A stretch of 64,000 nucleotides of DNA from the NCBI RefSeq assembly GCF_002240055.1, contig NZ_CP016753.1, forward strand, positions 1,178,001 through 1,242,000, written 5' to 3'. This document shows, piece by piece, positions 27,401 through 35,094 of this stretch (its first letter is position 1; each line of letters starts with the position of its first letter). Under the pieces are notes generated by a model, which did no database searches, was not told where the DNA came from, and saw only the letters and a program-made list of their open reading frames with translations. The stretch is from Leptotrichia sp. oral taxon 498 (lineage in GTDB: Bacteria; Fusobacteriota; Fusobacteriia; Fusobacteriales; Leptotrichiaceae). The translations under genes and the position numbers were made by a program.

Positions 27401-28031
27401 CTGGGTTTAACGCTTTTTGTCTGAATTCATGCAAAGCATCTCTATCGATTAAACTTTCCAAAAATTTATAATCCATAACTTCCACTTTGTTAATTTCGTG
27501 AGAAGTTCTAAATCCATCAAAAAAGTGTAATGTTGGAACTTTAGATTTTAGTGCTGAAAGATGTGCCACTGCTGCTAAATCCATAACTTCTTGCACAGAG
27601 CTTGTTGCAAGCATAGCCCAGCCAGTCATTCTCGCTGAATAAATATCTTGGTGATCTCCAAATATTGAAAGTGCATGGGAAGATAGCGAACGAGCTGCCA
27701 CATGCATAACTCCTGGCAACAATTCCCCTGCGATTTTATACATATTAGGCAACTTTAAAAGTAGCCCTTGTGATGCAGTAAAAGTCGTAGTCAGTGCTCC
27801 CGCTTGAAGTGAACCGTGAACCATTCCTGCAGCTCCTGCTTCTGATTGCATTTCCACAACTTTAACTGGTTTTCCAAATATATTTTTTTGTCCGTATGCC
27901 GCCCATTGGTCAATTACTTCAGACATAGTTGATGACGGCGTAATTGGATAGATTCCTGCTACTTCAGTAAATGCGTATGCCACATGTGCCGCAGCCATAT
28001 TTCCATCCATTGTTTTCATTTCTTTAGCCAT
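24462..28031 (-). CDS. nifJ: Pyruvate:ferredoxin (flavodoxin) oxidoreductase
   Basis: Large single-chain enzyme (1189 residues) that oxidises pyruvate to acetyl-CoA and CO2 and reduces ferredoxin; the central anaerobic pyruvate step. Domain order: PP/pyrimidine domain (DGNMAAAHVAYAF, YPITPSSTMSE); central gamma-domain (GLGSDGTVGANKNSIKI); two-[4Fe-4S] ferredoxin domain (CIQCNQCAYVCPHAV and CTGCSVCVDVCP); and TPP domain with a proximal cluster cysteine in GACAGCGETPY and the TPP motif GDGWAYDIGFGG followed by NTGGQ. The start is the ATG at 28031 behind GGAGGG; a TTG overlaps that site further up. It may feed ferredoxin to the sulfite reductase. Confidence 0.98.
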   Translation of the reverse strand: MAKEMKTMDGNMAAAHVAYAFTEVAGIYPITPSSTMSEVIDQWAAYGQKNIFGKPVKVVEMQSEAGAAGMVHGSLQAGALTTTFTASQGLLLKLPNMYKIAGELLPGVMHVAARSLSSHALSIFGDHQDIYSARMTGWAMLATSSVQEVMDLAAVAHLSALKSKVPTLHFFDGFRTSHEINKVEVMDYKFLESLIDRDALHEFRQKALNPENPVTRGTAQNDDIYFQAKEAQNKYYEAVPDIINDYMQKISEYTGRKYAPFVYYGSENAERVIIAMGSVNETIKEVVDYLNAKGENVGVLNVHLYRPFSSKYFFDAMPKSVKKIAVLDRTKEQGAVGEPLYTDIKALYYGKENAPEIVGGRYGLSSKDTTPEQIVAVYKNLAQKEIKNNFTIGIIDDVTFTSLALEEEVFTGNDDVKECLFYGLGSDGTVGANKNSIKIIGDKTNLYAQGYFAYDSKKAGGVTRSHLRFSRKPIRSTYLVTRPDFVACSVAAYLGKYDMISGLKEGGTFLLNTIWDKEKLVKHLSNEVKRALALKKAKFYIINATKLAKEIGLGNRTNTIMQSAFFNLANVIPYEEAKEYMKEYAKKSYGRKGDDIVQKNWNAIDKGTDGLEEVEVLPEWANLEVDEKIIDEAKPEFIKRIVDPINLMKGNELPVSAIVENGMVDGTFKSGTANYEKRGVASEVPEWQPDMCIQCNQCAYVCPHAVIRPFLIDEEEISKAPEGMPTIKAMGRGMNDLKFKIQVSTLDCTGCSVCVDVCPAPKGKAIVMKPIESQIEKNEVEYTDYLFNNVSYKDKILGKNTVKGSQFAKPLFEFSGACAGCGETPYIKLVTQLFGERMMVANATGCSSIYGASVPSTPYTTAESGCGPAWASSLFEDNAEYGFGMHHAIDTIRQRILENMEEIKEKVSPELAELFNNFIENFDNGDKTAEIRDKLVELLEKESKAATDAEIKAKIDDMIALKQYLVKKSIWIFGGDGWAYDIGFGGLDHVLASGQDVNILVLDTEVYSNTGGQASKSSRTGSVAKFAASGKPSKKKDLAAMLMTYGNIYVAKISMGANQNQALKAIREAENYKGPSIIIAYSPCIEHGIKTGMGKAMSEEKLATEVGYWPIFRFDPQLVAKGKNPLQLDSRSPAWDKYEEFLLGERRYATLAKEFPEKAKVLLEANMSDSRATWNYYRRLASIDYSVEE

Positions 28032-28230
28032 TTTTCCCTCCAAAAATTAAAATTTCATAGATTTTCTATGATTTTATCAAATACATTTTATAATTAAATT
28101 AATAGAAATAATTTCTATTATCTAATTTAATAAATTATCCACAATTTTATTAAATTTTATCTTCAAATATATATTTTTAGAAAAAATAATTATATAAAAA
28201 TGATTTGATTTTTAACAACTACTAATACAA

Positions 28231-28259
28231 ATTGTAATATCTTTTTTCTTGGTTGTCAA
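28231..28259 (-). promoter_or_regulatory. Predicted promoter of nifJ
   Basis: Read on the minus strand: TTGACA (28254-28259), 17-base spacer, TACAAT (28231-28236). The transcript would have an unusually long 5' leader of about 195 bases before the ATG, AT-rich and without an obvious riboswitch. Confidence 0.65.
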
Positions 28260-28315
28260 GTATTATTATATATTTTTTAAACTATTTTTGTCAATTAATT
28301 TTTTTATTGAAATTT

Positions 28316-29152
28316 TCAAATTTTTTCTGATTTATGTTCCACAATATTTTTTATTATAAGAATAACTATTGAAACTAAAACAAGTATTGATGATACTGCA
28401 AACGCTGAGGTTATCGCATCCGATGTTCCCGATAAATAAAGCGCATCTATTTCAAGCGGCAATGTAAATGTTTTTCCCCTTGCCTTTGACAGAGCATTTA
28501 CTGCACCAAATTCTCCTAAAGCTCTTGCTGTACAAAGTATTATTCCGTAAAAAAGTCCCCATTTTATCTGCGGAAAAGTTATTTTTCTAAAAATCGTGAA
28601 CCCACTTGCTCCCATCAACGCTGCTGCTTCTTCTTCAGCTTTTCCTTGTGCATTCAAAATCGGAATAATTTCTCTTGCAATAAACGGAAATGTGACAAAG
28701 ATTGTAGCAAGAATTACTCCTGGAATTGCAAATACAATTTTTATATCTAGGACAAAAAATTGATTTATTTTTTCAATAATCGCATTTGCCCAGCCCATTC
28801 GACCAAAAGTCATAATAAAGGCAAGTCCCGCTATTAAAGGAGAAATTGAAAAGGGAATATCAATTAATGTCGCAAGAATATTTTTTCCACGAAAAGAAAA
28901 TTTTGTTATTAGCCACGCAACTGTCACTCCAAAGACAGTATTTACCAAAACTGCTGAAACTGTAGCAATTATTGTAACTTTTAATGCTGATAAGACATTT
29001 TTATCCGTTATGCTGCTAAAATAAAACTTCCAGCCTTTTTGAAGTGAATTTAGAATTATTGAAGCGAGTGGCAGCAAAAGCATTGTAAATACAAATAAAA
29101 AACTTATTGTGATAAGAACATATTTTATTATATTATTTTCTTTTTTCATCAT
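28316..29152 (-). CDS. cysW: Sulfate ABC transporter permease CysW
   Basis: Inner-membrane permease of the sulfate/thiosulfate importer. About six helices and the cytoplasmic EAA loop are visible (EEEAAALMGASGFTIFRKIT), followed by GRALGEFGAVNAL, typical of CysW. Length about 278 is standard. TGGAG overlaps the ATG at 29164, so the start is more likely the ATG at 29152. It is the last gene of the unit running from cysD. Confidence 0.92.
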   Translation of the reverse strand: MMKKENNIIKYVLITISFLFVFTMLLLPLASIILNSLQKGWKFYFSSITDKNVLSALKVTIIATVSAVLVNTVFGVTVAWLITKFSFRGKNILATLIDIPFSISPLIAGLAFIMTFGRMGWANAIIEKINQFFVLDIKIVFAIPGVILATIFVTFPFIAREIIPILNAQGKAEEEAAALMGASGFTIFRKITFPQIKWGLFYGIILCTARALGEFGAVNALSKARGKTFTLPLEIDALYLSGTSDAITSAFAVSSILVLVSIVILIIKNIVEHKSEKI

Positions 29153-29245
29153 TATTTTCTCCATTTTTTATTTTTTAAATACAAATATGTTTATGCAAAT
29201 AAACACAATTTTTTTTTCTTTTTCATTTTCTCTATTTTTTACTTT

Positions 29246-30109
29246 TTAAATATTATTTGTTCTTTTAAATTGTTTCATTTGCACCATATTTATTAAAAAC
29301 AGCAAAATAAAAGAAATTACTAACATAAGTAAAGCTATTGCCGTTGCTGATGGATAATCCACATAATTTAATTTTTGCATAATTACATATGAAATAACTT
29401 GCGTGTGTTCTTTAAAACTGTTTCCAGAAATATAAATTACACTTCCATACTCGCCAATTCCTCTTGAAAAAGCCAATCCAAATCCTGTGAGAAGCGCAGG
29501 TTTTATCTCGGGAAAAATCACTTTAAAAAAAGTCGTAGTTTTATTTGCACCCAAAATATATGCGGCTTCTTCATATTGACCGTCCAGTTTTTCCAAAATT
29601 GGCTGGACACTCCTCACAACAAAAGGAATTCCGACAAATATTAAGGCTATAACAATCCCTATATGAGTGTACGAAATCTTTATTCCAAATTTTGCAAAAT
29701 ACTTTCCAACCATTCCCGTATTCGAATACATTTTCGCAAGAGTTATTCCTGCAACAGCTGTTGGAAGCGCAAAAGGAAGTTCTAGAAGTCCATCTAAAAA
29801 TCTTTTTCCAAAAAAATCATATTTTACAAGAACCCAAGCTAAAATTAAGCCAAAAATGCAGTTTACAACCGCTGCTAAAAAAGAAAGTGAAATACTTGTA
29901 AACAAAGCATAAACAACTGATTTTTGCGAAATTAACTTCCAAAACTGACTCGGCGACAATTTAAACGAATAAATCAGTATTGAAACAAGCGGGATTAAGA
30001 CCAAAACTGAAAGCATCGCAAGTGTTATTCCAAGTGATAAATTAAATCCAGGAATTGTCGCTTTAGCACTTTTTTTTACAAAAAAACTTTTCTTTAATTT
30101 TAATAACAT
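29246..30109 (-). CDS. cysT: Sulfate ABC transporter permease CysT (CysU)
   Basis: Partner permease of CysW (287 residues). It has the EAA loop QYEEAAYILGANKTTTFFKV followed by FSRGIGEYGSVIYISGN, the mark of CysT. Helices span about residues 30-52, 75-100, 110-130, 147-165 and 255-278. It lies between the binding protein and cysW with short gaps (43 and 93 bases), consistent with one operon. Confidence 0.93.
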   Translation of the reverse strand: MLLKLKKSFFVKKSAKATIPGFNLSLGITLAMLSVLVLIPLVSILIYSFKLSPSQFWKLISQKSVVYALFTSISLSFLAAVVNCIFGLILAWVLVKYDFFGKRFLDGLLELPFALPTAVAGITLAKMYSNTGMVGKYFAKFGIKISYTHIGIVIALIFVGIPFVVRSVQPILEKLDGQYEEAAYILGANKTTTFFKVIFPEIKPALLTGFGLAFSRGIGEYGSVIYISGNSFKEHTQVISYVIMQKLNYVDYPSATAIALLMLVISFILLFLINMVQMKQFKRTNNI

Positions 30110-30152
30110 CTTCCACTTCCTTTCTATTCTATTCTATATTTTAACCTATATT

Positions 30153-31190
30153 TTAATTTTCCATAATTTTGTCAAAAATTTTACCTTCTTCAAAAAATTT
30201 CTCATAAACTTTTTTCCATCCACCAAAATCTTTTATTGTTGTTAGTTTCATATTCAAATTAAATTTATCCTTATATTTCTCAAGTATTTCTTTATTATAC
30301 GGTCTATATCCGCTTTGTGCTATAATATTTTGAGCTTTATCCGAATATAAATACTCCAAATATTTTTGGCTAATTTGAAAATTTCCATTTTTCTTTGCAA
30401 TCTTATCAACTACAGCAACCGTCGGCTGAGCTAAAATACTTATAGTCGGATAAACAATCTCAAAGTCATTTGGATATTCTTTCACTGTTGCAAGTGCTTC
30501 ATTTTCCCAAGAAATAAGCACATCTCCTTGTCCATTTTCCACAAAAGTTGTAGTTGCAGCTCTAGCCCCAGAATCCATAACCGCTACATTTTTATAAATT
30601 TTTTTCACAAATTCACTAATTTTATTCTCATTATTATTTCCAAATTTTTTCATTCCATAAGACCAAGCCGCCAAAAAATTCCAACAAGCTCCTCCACTGC
30701 TTTTTGGATCTGGAGTTATGACTTTTACTCCATTTTTTGTCAAATCATCCCAATCTTTTATATTTTTAGGATTTTTCCGTCGAACGAGAAACACAATTGT
30801 CGAAGTATATGGCGAAGAATTTCCTGGAAAATTATTTATCCAGTTTTTTCCTAATAAATCAACTTTTTCCAAAAGCGAAACATCATTTTCTAGCGCCAAA
30901 GTTACAACATCCGCATCAAGCCCTTCAATTACAGAACGAGCTTGAGAACCTGAACCACCGTGAGACTGCACAATTCTTACATCTTTTCCATATGTCTTTT
31001 TATAATATTCTGAAAATTCCTTGTTATATTTTTCATATAATTCACGAGTTGGATCATATGAAACATTTGTAATTTCTATTTGAGATTTTTTATTTTTAAT
31101 TTTAGCATTTTGTCTTATAATTCCAATTGTATATAAAATTATTGCTGCAAAAATAAGAATTATTGGTATTTTAAAATTTTTTATTCCCAT
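30153..31190 (-). CDS. sbp: Sulfate-binding protein of the ABC importer
   Basis: Periplasmic or membrane-anchored sulfate receptor (345 residues). Typical Sbp signatures: NVSYDPTRELYEKYN, QSHGGSGSQARSVIEGLDAD, VITPDPKSSGGACWNFLAAW and SGARAATTTF. The N-terminus has one hydrophobic helix (residues 9-25, PIILIFAAIILYTIGII) without a clear cleavage site or lipobox cysteine, so it may remain tethered to the inner membrane. It starts 16 bases after cysN ends. Confidence 0.95.
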   Translation of the reverse strand: MGIKNFKIPIILIFAAIILYTIGIIRQNAKIKNKKSQIEITNVSYDPTRELYEKYNKEFSEYYKKTYGKDVRIVQSHGGSGSQARSVIEGLDADVVTLALENDVSLLEKVDLLGKNWINNFPGNSSPYTSTIVFLVRRKNPKNIKDWDDLTKNGVKVITPDPKSSGGACWNFLAAWSYGMKKFGNNNENKISEFVKKIYKNVAVMDSGARAATTTFVENGQGDVLISWENEALATVKEYPNDFEIVYPTISILAQPTVAVVDKIAKKNGNFQISQKYLEYLYSDKAQNIIAQSGYRPYNKEILEKYKDKFNLNMKLTTIKDFGGWKKVYEKFFEEGKIFDKIMEN

Positions 31191-31206
31191 TTTTCCCCCT
31201 TTTGTG

Positions 31207-32895
31207 CTATATCACATAAGAGTAATCGGTGCTCACAACTCTTCTATAAGTTTCAAATTTCGCCCATTTATTATGAATTTCAGAAATATTTTTATTTTTT
31301 TGCCAGTCTTCTAAAAAGTCTTGCATATCCTGTTTTTTATTGATATTTAGTGCACATCCCCCTGTATCTACAAGCGGAAGTCCTGTGTAATGATAATCAG
31401 AAAGTTTAATTATATCAAAAATTTTATAATTTCTCACAAGCACTGCTGCGCCATCTTCAACTGAAATAATGTCAAAATATTCTGGATATTCAAAACTATC
31501 CCCTTTTCCAGTAATTTTGTCATCCACAAAATAAGTTTTTTTATTTTCTTCAGATTTAGAAAGTCTTGCGTTTTTTAAGTCAAAATACATTTCTTCAAAA
31601 ATATAACCATTTTTTATAACTATGTCATCTTTTTGAAAATACGGTATTTCTTCGCTAACTTTCACATTTTCCACAACTCCAGCGGCAGCCGTCTGATGTG
31701 ACAATCTATCAATTAAGATAAGTTCTCCCAAAACCTTATTTTTCTTAAATTTATCAACTATCACTTTATCCGAAAACTCTATTTCACAAAGTGCAATTTC
31801 ATTTTTAGTTATTGAATCTATTTTTATCTTTTCTCCAGTATTTACATCAATTTGGTATTCAACTTTTTTAATTATCGCAGGAATTTTTTTAGTTCCAATT
31901 TTTGCCAAATACTCTTTTCCAATTGTCAATTTATCATCGTCCATCCAAAGCAATGTTGCACTTATATTTTTTGATGCAAAAAGTTCATTATTGTCAGTTA
32001 TAACCGAACCACGGCTCACATCCACTTCCCTATCCAGCTGAATAGTTACTGCTTGTCCTACAAAAGCGCTATCTACGGTTTTATCTCCATTTAAAATTGA
32101 TTTTACAACGGCAGTTTCATTACTTGGCAGCACAGTTACAGTTTGTCCAACTTTCACTTCACCGCTCTCGATTTGCCCTTGAAATCCTCTAAATTCATGA
32201 TTTGGTCGACAAACTCTTTGAATTGGGACATAAAAAGATGAATTTTTATCTTCGCTTGTAACATCGACTGTTTCCAAATATTCAAGAACACTCTCACCTT
32301 TGTACCATTCCATATTTTTTGATTTTGTTGTAACATTGTCACCTTCAGTTGCACTCACAGGTATAATTTTAATATTTTCTAAATTAAGTTCTCTTGCAAG
32401 TTCATTAATCTGTGCCACAATTTCGTCAAACTTTTCTTTGCTATAATCTGCCAAATCCATTTTATTTACCGCAAAAACAAAATATTTAATTCCGACTAAA
32501 GAACAAATTCTTGTGTGTCTTCTAGTTTGAATTAAAACTCCTTTTGTGACATCTAAAAGTAAAATTGCAACTTGTGCAAAGGATGCCCCAACAGCCATAT
32601 TTCTAGTATATTCCTCATGACCAGGAGTGTCTGCCACTATAAAACTTCTCTTATCTGTCGTAAAATAACGATATGCCACATCTATCGTTATCCCCTGCTC
32701 TCTTTCTGCAATAAGTCCATCCAGAAGTAGCGAATAGTCGATTGCACCGCCTCTTGAACCAACTTTACTGTCCAAAATAAGTGCTTCTTCCTGATCCGCA
32801 TAAAGTAATTTGGAGTTGTATAAAATATTTCCAATTAAAGTGGACTTCCCGTCATCCACACTTCCGCAAGTTATAAATTTCAATAATTTTGCCAT
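31207..32895 (-). CDS. cysN: Sulfate adenylyltransferase GTPase subunit CysN
   Basis: EF-Tu-like GTPase that drives ATP sulfurylase (with CysD) to make adenosine 5'-phosphosulfate. G motifs: GSVDDGKSTLIG (G1), ADTPGHEEYTRNM (G3) and NKMDLADY (G4). Length 562 is longer than E. coli CysN (about 475), but the extra C-terminal 100 residues carry no P-loop and are not an APS kinase; they end HNKWAKFETYRRVVSTDYSYVI. So APS, not PAPS, is the expected product, matching the AprAB genes upstream. The start overlaps the cysD stop by one base (TAATG). Confidence 0.96.
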   Translation of the reverse strand: MAKLLKFITCGSVDDGKSTLIGNILYNSKLLYADQEEALILDSKVGSRGGAIDYSLLLDGLIAEREQGITIDVAYRYFTTDKRSFIVADTPGHEEYTRNMAVGASFAQVAILLLDVTKGVLIQTRRHTRICSLVGIKYFVFAVNKMDLADYSKEKFDEIVAQINELARELNLENIKIIPVSATEGDNVTTKSKNMEWYKGESVLEYLETVDVTSEDKNSSFYVPIQRVCRPNHEFRGFQGQIESGEVKVGQTVTVLPSNETAVVKSILNGDKTVDSAFVGQAVTIQLDREVDVSRGSVITDNNELFASKNISATLLWMDDDKLTIGKEYLAKIGTKKIPAIIKKVEYQIDVNTGEKIKIDSITKNEIALCEIEFSDKVIVDKFKKNKVLGELILIDRLSHQTAAAGVVENVKVSEEIPYFQKDDIVIKNGYIFEEMYFDLKNARLSKSEENKKTYFVDDKITGKGDSFEYPEYFDIISVEDGAAVLVRNYKIFDIIKLSDYHYTGLPLVDTGGCALNINKKQDMQDFLEDWQKNKNISEIHNKWAKFETYRRVVSTDYSYVI

Positions 32896-33797
32896 TAAAA
32901 ATACCCCTCTCTTTTTCTTTTTTCCATGCTTCCAGCACCGTTATCGCTGTCAATGACACGGCTTGTACGCTCTGATTCCACCGAACTTAATGTTTCATCT
33001 ATTATTTCTTCCAAAGTTACGGCATTTGATTCAACAGCACCTGAAAGCGGGTAATCTCCAAGCGTTCTAAATCTTACCATTTTCATTTCAGGAACTTCTC
33101 CGTCATTTAATCTCATTCGCTCGTCATCCACCATAATTAAATTTGATCCTCTTTTTACAACAGGTCTTTCCTTTGCTGAATAAAGCGAAACTATTGGTAT
33201 ATTTTCTCTTTTTATGTATTCCCAAATATCTTTTTCAGTCCAATTTGAAATTGGAAAAACACGGATACTTTCCCCTTTATTTATTTCAGTATTATAAAGT
33301 TTCCACATCTCAGGTCTTTGATTTTTTGGATCCCAAGCCTGATTTGAATTTCTAAATGAAAAAATTCTCTCTTTTGCCCGACTTTTTTCTTCATCTCTTC
33401 TTCCACCACCAAATGCGGCAGTAAATCCATATTTATTAAGTGCTTGTTTTAACGCCTGAGTTTTCATTATGTCTGTAAAAGACGAGCCGTGGTCAAAAGG
33501 ATTGATATTTTTTTCAACGCCTTCAGGATTAATGTATTCAAGCATCTCAATCCCCAACTCTTTTGCCCTCCTATCTCGAAACTCTATCATCTCTCGAAAT
33601 TTCCAAGTCGTGTTCACATGTAAAAACGGAAATGGCGGTTTTTCTGGATAAAATGCCTTCATTGCCAAATGCAGCATAACAGAACTGTCTTTTCCAATTG
33701 AGTAAAGCATAACTGGATTTTCACATTCCGCCGCTACTTCTCTTATGATATATATCGCTTCTGCTTCTAATTCATCTAAATGAGATAATTCTTTCAT
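32895..33797 (-). CDS. cysD: Sulfate adenylyltransferase subunit CysD
   Basis: Catalytic ATP-PPi subunit of ATP sulfurylase (300 residues, standard). Features: the PP-loop [48 protein letters not shown], and the C-terminal [13 protein letters not shown]. It is the first gene of cysD-cysN-sbp-cysT-cysW. The promoter at 33865-33893 and a palindrome at 33894-33905 lie upstream. AGGAGAGTAAAAT precedes the ATG. Confidence 0.97.
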   Translation of the reverse strand: MKELSHLDELEAEAIYIIREVAAECENPVMLYSIGKDSSVMLHLAMKAFYPEKPPFPFLHVNTTWKFREMIEFRDRRAKELGIEMLEYINPEGVEKNINPFDHGSSFTDIMKTQALKQALNKYGFTAAFGGGRRDEEKSRAKERIFSFRNSNQAWDPKNQRPEMWKLYNTEINKGESIRVFPISNWTEKDIWEYIKRENIPIVSLYSAKERPVVKRGSNLIMVDDERMRLNDGEVPEMKMVRFRTLGDYPLSGAVESNAVTLEEIIDETLSSVESERTSRVIDSDNGAGSMEKRKREGYF

Positions 33798-33864
33798 ATT
33801 TTACTCTCCTTTTCTTTTTTTTATTATAAATAATTTTTACGTTTACTTTTATTTTTCATAGCTC

Positions 33865-33893
33865 ATTATCGCATATAACATTTGTACAATCAA
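33865..33893 (-). promoter_or_regulatory. Predicted cysD promoter
   Basis: On the minus strand TTGATT (33888-33893), 17-base spacer, GATAAT (33865-33870). Confidence 0.5.
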
Positions 33894-33905
33894 TTGTATA
33901 TACAA
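33894..33905. promoter_or_regulatory. Palindromic operator TTGTATATACAA upstream of cysD
   Basis: A perfect 12-bp palindrome directly abutting the -35 element of the cysD promoter. The same 12-mer occurs once more that I could find, at 39692-39703, just after the -10 of the sulfite reductase promoter. Confidence 0.55.
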
Positions 33906-34039
33906 ATTAATTAGACTTAATTTTACTTTGATTTTCAAAATTATTTTAAGATATATTATATTAAAATCATAATTTGCTATTTTTAAGAATAAAAATTAAA
34001 TTATACTATTACCCATTTAAAAAGCGAAAATTATATCTT

Positions 34040-34233
34040 ATACTAAACCCCATTTGAATAACGAATACATTATAAATCTTTTTATTAGATTAAATCTGAT
34101 ATTTTCTTTTAAATAATTAAAATAAATATTCACTTTTTAAACAGGGAATAGTATTAATTATTTAGAAATATTAAGTCTTTTTTCCTTGTTGAAAAAATTT
34201 TAATAAATTGGTTATTCAAATGAGATTTAGTAT
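34040..34233. repeat. Compound copy of the ATACTA inverted-repeat family
   Basis: Ends matching the element at 1870 occur three times: ATACTAAACCCCATTTGAAT at 34040; an inverted end ACAGGGAATAGTAT at 34141-34154; and another inverted end CAAATGAGATTTAGTAT at 34217-34233. The outer pair (34040 and 34233) match each other over about 20 bases. This looks like a full element with an extra terminus, or two nested copies. The neighbouring 33906-34039 is AT-rich and I see no gene in it. Confidence 0.5.
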
Positions 34234-34276
34234 TAATAAAAAAAGACCGGTTAATACTATATTTAACCTAATCTTT

Positions 34277-34480
34277 TTACAAAATAAGTGAACTACTCCC
34301 ACTTGTAGAAGAGGGAGCTTCTTGGGAAGTATCTGCTTTTGCTAGCCAAATATATTTACCAAGCTCAAAGGTCTGTCCCTGCCCTGACTATGAATATTAT
34401 ACCATATAAGAGCTGTTATTTCAAGCTATATTCTGCAATTCATCTCCCACTTATAGAAGAAGGAGACTTCTTGCTAAATA
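34277..34480 (-). mobile_element. IS200/IS605-type relic with terminal hairpins and tnpB tail
   Basis: Two degenerate hairpins of the kind recognised by IS200/IS605 transposases: CTCCCACTTGTAGAAGAGGGAG at about 34295-34317 (flanked by AGTGAACTA) and CTCCCACTTATAGAAGAAGGAG at about 34444-34465, each followed by a CTTCTTG stretch. Between them, on the minus strand, 34277-34387 is open and ends ADTSQEAPSSTSGSSSLIL, resembling the tail of TnpB-family proteins that run across the terminal hairpin. Everything else of the element is gone. It has inserted next to the ATACTA repeats, in the gap between the two sulfur units. Confidence 0.45.
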
Positions 34481-34504
34481 TTGTTAAAATTTTAATGATA
34501 ACTT

Positions 34505-34633
34505 TTATTTTTCATAATTGTGGTCGTATCTTATACACGCTGTTCTCGAACCCATTTCACATAAATATCCATCACAACCAACTAATGACATCATTGTTAG
34601 AATAATAACAATTAGTTTAAATAATTTTGACAT
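34505..34633 (-). CDS. Small predicted lipoprotein (42 aa)
   Basis: Begins MSKLFKLIVIILTMMSLVGC: a basic N-terminus, hydrophobic core and a good lipobox (LVGC), then a short mature part with two further cysteines (YLCEMGSRTACIR) ending HNYEK. A GGGGGAAATAAGA site precedes the ATG at 34633, supporting real translation. It would be anchored in the inner or outer membrane. It lies 134 bases downstream of aprB, so it might be the last gene of that unit or stand alone. I do not recognise a family. Confidence 0.6.
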   Translation of the reverse strand: MSKLFKLIVIILTMMSLVGCDGYLCEMGSRTACIRYDHNYEK

Positions 34634-34767
34634 TCTTATTTCCCCCTTAAAAATATAAAACGCTCAATTTATTTTAATTATATCACTTTAAAATTATATT
34701 TTTATTATTTTTTAATTTTTTATTAATTATAAATCAAAAAAAATTTTATTATCCAAAATTATATTTT

Positions 34768-35094
34768 CTAATATTTATTTGCATCTTTTCTATTGATGTC
34801 AATCACTTGAGTTGTACCATCCCTTTTTTCAATTATCCAGCTCAGAATATCGCCTTTTTCCTTCGTTACCATTGTACTTCCATTTCCTCCGATGTCAGCT
34901 CCTAAAAAAAATGAAATTGCTTGCACTGGACATTCTTTTACGCATGAAACGCAGCCCCAGCAGTCTTTTGGATATTTCATAACCGCTTTTTTATTATCCA
35001 TTTTTAAATCAGTCATTTCTATCAAAGTTCCTGGACAGACTTGTGTGCATTTTGTGCAGCCTATACACTTTAATGGATCAATTACTATGCTCAT
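34768..35094 (-). CDS. aprB: Adenylylsulfate reductase beta subunit, ferredoxin-like (AprB type)
   Basis: A 108-residue two-[4Fe-4S] protein. The clusters are bound by C10xxC13xxC16xxxC20 and C45xxC48xxC51xxxC55, the second as CWGCVSCVKECP, typical of AprB (the Trp next to cluster II is characteristic). It passes electrons to the FAD of AprA for reduction of APS to AMP and sulfite. It is shorter than dissimilatory AprB (about 150 residues), lacking the long C-terminal tail that wraps AprA. The start overlaps the aprA 3' end by 17 bases, so translation is coupled. Confidence 0.88.
   Translation of the reverse strand: MSIVIDPLKCIGCTKCTQVCPGTLIEMTDLKMDNKKAVMKYPKDCWGCVSCVKECPVQAISFFLGADIGGNGSTMVTKEKGDILSWIIEKRDGTTQVIDINRKDANKY

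Noticed and set aside
28060-28230. The long nifJ leader as a possible riboswitch
   Set aside because: It is almost pure A/T, with only weak hairpins and no conserved-looking core of any riboswitch class that I recognise.
34339-34605. An 88-codon plus-strand open frame across the IS605 relic and the small lipoprotein gene
   Set aside because: No ribosome site, and it is covered by recognisable hairpins and by the minus-strand lipoprotein gene.
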